Of a DNA stretch of 64,000 nt, positions 62,221 to 64,000 are shown in pieces. Below the pieces are notes generated by a model that saw only the letters and a list, made by a program, of their open reading frames with translations, had not been told where the DNA came from and made no database searches. Position 1 is the stretch's first letter, and every line of letters starts with the position of its first letter. The position numbers and the translations under genes were made by a program. Origin of the DNA: Candidatus Binatia bacterium (lineage in GTDB: Bacteria > Desulfobacterota > Binatia > UBA1149 > JAJCZL01); NCBI GenBank assembly GCA_028278325.1, contig JANQEO010000245.1, positions 1-64,000 on the forward strand. The letters run 5' to 3'.

Positions 62221-64000
62221 CTAAGGGGCAACGTAGGGCCGGAGACGAAGGCTGACCGCGTCGCTGGCGGCAACCGCGGTTCCAGCTTGCGGACTCTGGG
62301 CGATGATGAACCCGGACCCGGTCACGTCGATCTCACAGTCGCAATCCGACAGCGCACGCATGGCAGCCCTGAGGCTCATACCGTGCAGATCGGGCATGTT
62401 ACCGTCGAAACTGAATTCGACACGCTGTCTGGCCGGCCTCGGATCGGCGTCTACCACTTGTATGTAGGGCTGGTCAGGTAGCCGATCTATGCCCAGATGG
62501 TGCACGCTCGCCTCGGCTATCCGCTGAAACACCGGACCGGCGATGACGCCGCCGTAGTGGTGGGTTTGAGGCTCGTCGATGAGTACCGCGATCACCACCC
62601 TGGGAGACTCCGCGGGAAAGTAGCCGACGAAGGACGATACCCAATGCGAGCGCGTATAGCGTCCGTCGACGACCTTTTGGGCCGTGCCGGTCTTTCCGGC
62701 CACGCTCAAGCCCTCGATCATGGCCTGAGGGGCGGTTCCCTCCTCCGAGACCACCGCTTCGAGCATCTGCGTAACAGTGGATGCCACCGACTCGGAAACG
62801 ACCCGTCCATGCTGCGTCGGCATCGCCTGGCGTATCACGGTGCCGTCGGCGTCGACGATGCGCTCGACTACGTAGGGCTGCATCCTCATGCCACCGTTGG
62901 CCAGGACGGCGAAAGCGTTGGCGAGCTGCACGGCCGTCACACTGAGTCCTTGCCCGAAGCTGATGTTGGCCAGATCTATGGTTCGCCACTTTTGCGGCGG
63001 CCGGAGAAGCCCGTTGTGTTCTCCCGGCAACCCTATCCCCACGCGTTTGCCGAAACCGAAGCGCTTGAGATAGGCGTGCAAGGGGACCGCGCCCATCACG
63101 TCGGCGATCTTGTAACTGCAGATGTTGCTCGAAACCTTGAGGATCTCGGCCACATCCAGGTCGCCGTGCTCCTTGTGATCGTGGATCACTCCGCCCGGCA
63201 GAGGCATCTTTCCCTCTTCGCAAAAGAAGGTGCTCTTCTTGGTTACCGCCCCCTCTTCCAGCGCCGCAGCCACGACCATGGGCTTGAGCGTAGAGCCGGG
63301 GTCGAACAGGTCGGTGACGGCCCGGTTACGTCGTGCTTGGACCGATGAGCGGCCATAGGCGTTGGGATCGAAGGTAGGATGGTTCGCCAGAGCCAAGAGC
63401 TCGCCCGTGCGAGGGTCGAGAACCACGACGGATCCGGCCTTGGCCTCGGACTCCTCGACGCGCAGGGCAAGCTCGCGCTCGGCGATGCTTTGCAAGGCGG
63501 CATCGATGGTCAGGCGAACCGTTGCGCCCTGGTTCACGCCGGCCATGTCACTCTCGTGGAGGAACACCTTTCCATGTACGTCGCGGCAAACTTTGACGGT
63601 TGCCGGGGTTCCTAGGATCTCGCTGTCGAACAGCCTCTCGAGTCCTTCCAGCCCCTGCGCGTCGGCGCCGACGAAGCCGAGGATATGCGCGGCCAAAGTG
63701 CCGTGGGGGTAGCTGCGATGCTGGTGATTGTGCACGCCGATTCCTCGGATCCCCAGCCTCACGATGTCGGTCTTGGCGTCCATGCTGACGTTCCTGGCCA
63801 GCCACACGAAACTGTCGGGCTTGGTCCTCAGCAAAGACCGGGCACGCCACTCGGCGACGCCCAACAGAGGCGCCAAGCTCTTGGCGTGCAAGGCGTCATA
63901 CTCGTAGTCACGGCCGCTCCTCGAAACACGGTAGGCGGGGATACTGGTGGCCAAGGCCGTGCCCGTGCGATCGAGTATGGGACCGCGGTAGGACATGTCG
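62221..64000 (-). CDS. ftsI: Division-specific class B penicillin-binding protein with PASTA domain (N-terminus outside window)
   Basis: At least 593 codons are open to the window edge. The visible part begins at SYRGPILDRTGTALATS, a segment that normally follows a cytoplasmic end and one transmembrane helix, so the true start is beyond 64000. Transpeptidase motifs are FDPGSTLKPMV (Ser-x-x-Lys), SSN, and AGKTGTAQ. A single PASTA domain closes the protein (MPDLHGMSLRAAMRAL to SLRLRPYVAP). It cross-links septal peptidoglycan with FtsW as partner. A PASTA domain on FtsI is typical of Gram-positive and of deltaproteobacterial-type dcw clusters rather than of enteric ones. Confidence 0.95.
   Translation of the reverse strand, partial: DMSYRGPILDRTGTALATSIPAYRVSRSGRDYEYDALHAKSLAPLLGVAEWRARSLLRTKPDSFVWLARNVSMDAKTDIVRLGIRGIGVHNHQHRSYPHGTLAAHILGFVGADAQGLEGLERLFDSEILGTPATVKVCRDVHGKVFLHESDMAGVNQGATVRLTIDAALQSIAERELALRVEESEAKAGSVVVLDPRTGELLALANHPTFDPNAYGRSSVQARRNRAVTDLFDPGSTLKPMVVAAALEEGAVTKKSTFFCEEGKMPLPGGVIHDHKEHGDLDVAEILKVSSNICSYKIADVMGAVPLHAYLKRFGFGKRVGIGLPGEHNGLLRPPQKWRTIDLANISFGQGLSVTAVQLANAFAVLANGGMRMQPYVVERIVDADGTVIRQAMPTQHGRVVSESVASTVTQMLEAVVSEEGTAPQAMIEGLSVAGKTGTAQKVVDGRYTRSHWVSSFVGYFPAESPRVVIAVLIDEPQTHHYGGVIAGPVFQRIAEASVHHLGIDRLPDQPYIQVVDADPRPARQRVEFSFDGNMPDLHGMSLRAAMRALSDCDCEIDVTGSGFIIAQSPQAGTAVAASDAVSLRLRPYVAP

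Overview
The window is a GC-rich, densely packed chromosome segment from a Gram-negative bacterium. An outer membrane is implied by a TolC-type channel, a beta-barrel porin and the lipoprotein carrier LolA. No tRNA, rRNA, CRISPR array, insertion sequence or prophage was seen. Several traits together suggest an uncultivated deltaproteobacterial-type lineage (Desulfobacterota, Myxococcota or Binatota in the broad sense): an RNase J, the order rpmE-prfA-prmC-murA-hisD-hisB-hisH-hisA-hisF, a serA paired with a class V aminotransferase, and a secreted cysteine-rich protein with a threonine linker ending in LP. The phylum is an inference, not a demonstration.

Layout. Positions 1-2973 (minus) hold a very long secreted cysteine-rich protein whose C-terminus lies outside the window. 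Positions 3256-6619 hold a TusA-like protein, a porin with a structured leader and a strong terminator, a small membrane protein and a kinase-fold/GNAT acetyltransferase. Positions 6655-14272 hold gamma-glutamyltransferase (plus), the minus-strand unit aminotransferase-serA-purA, and a TolC-type protein (plus). Positions 14269-28361 are one long minus-strand run read plsC, rnj, uppP, ftsK, lolA, yajQ, rimO, dksA-like, glycerate kinase, queE, glpD, a degenerate APH-fold kinase, folE. Positions 28428-31961 hold ssb, moaC-radC and trxB plus a DUF374 acyltransferase. Positions 31951-39742 are the minus-strand rpmE-prfA-prmC-murA-his unit. Positions 39813-45422 hold an accessory-looking group: glpK with an acyltransferase-like gene, divergent to a tandem pair of ArsA/Get3-like ATPases, then a phasin-like protein with a histone-like tail, then a secreted monoheme cytochrome c. 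Positions 45437-64000 hold a division and cell-wall (dcw) cluster on the minus strand, read ftsI(partial)-murE-murF-mraY-murD-ftsW-murG-murC-murB-ftsQ-ftsA-ftsZ, followed by a B12-binding-type radical SAM gene, acpS and a secernin-like hydrolase.

How the genes work together. The dcw cluster with murA and uppP covers most cytoplasmic steps of peptidoglycan synthesis plus the FtsQ/A/Z/W/I divisome; no ddl is present between murB and ftsQ. FtsK, LolA, PlsC and TolC serve the envelope and chromosome segregation. HisF, HisA, HisH, HisB and HisD give the middle and late histidine pathway. SerA with the aminotransferase probably makes serine. FolE and QueE belong to the folate and 7-deazaguanine routes. 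GlpK and GlpD take glycerol to dihydroxyacetone phosphate.

Most genes are housekeeping. No complete novel defence or mobile system was found. The items most worth follow-up are the cysteine-rich secreted protein, the ArsA-like pair beside glycerol kinase, the acidic insertion in FtsK, two enzymes with altered catalytic residues (the APH-fold kinase and the acyltransferase beside glpK), and a glycerate kinase without an ordinary start codon.
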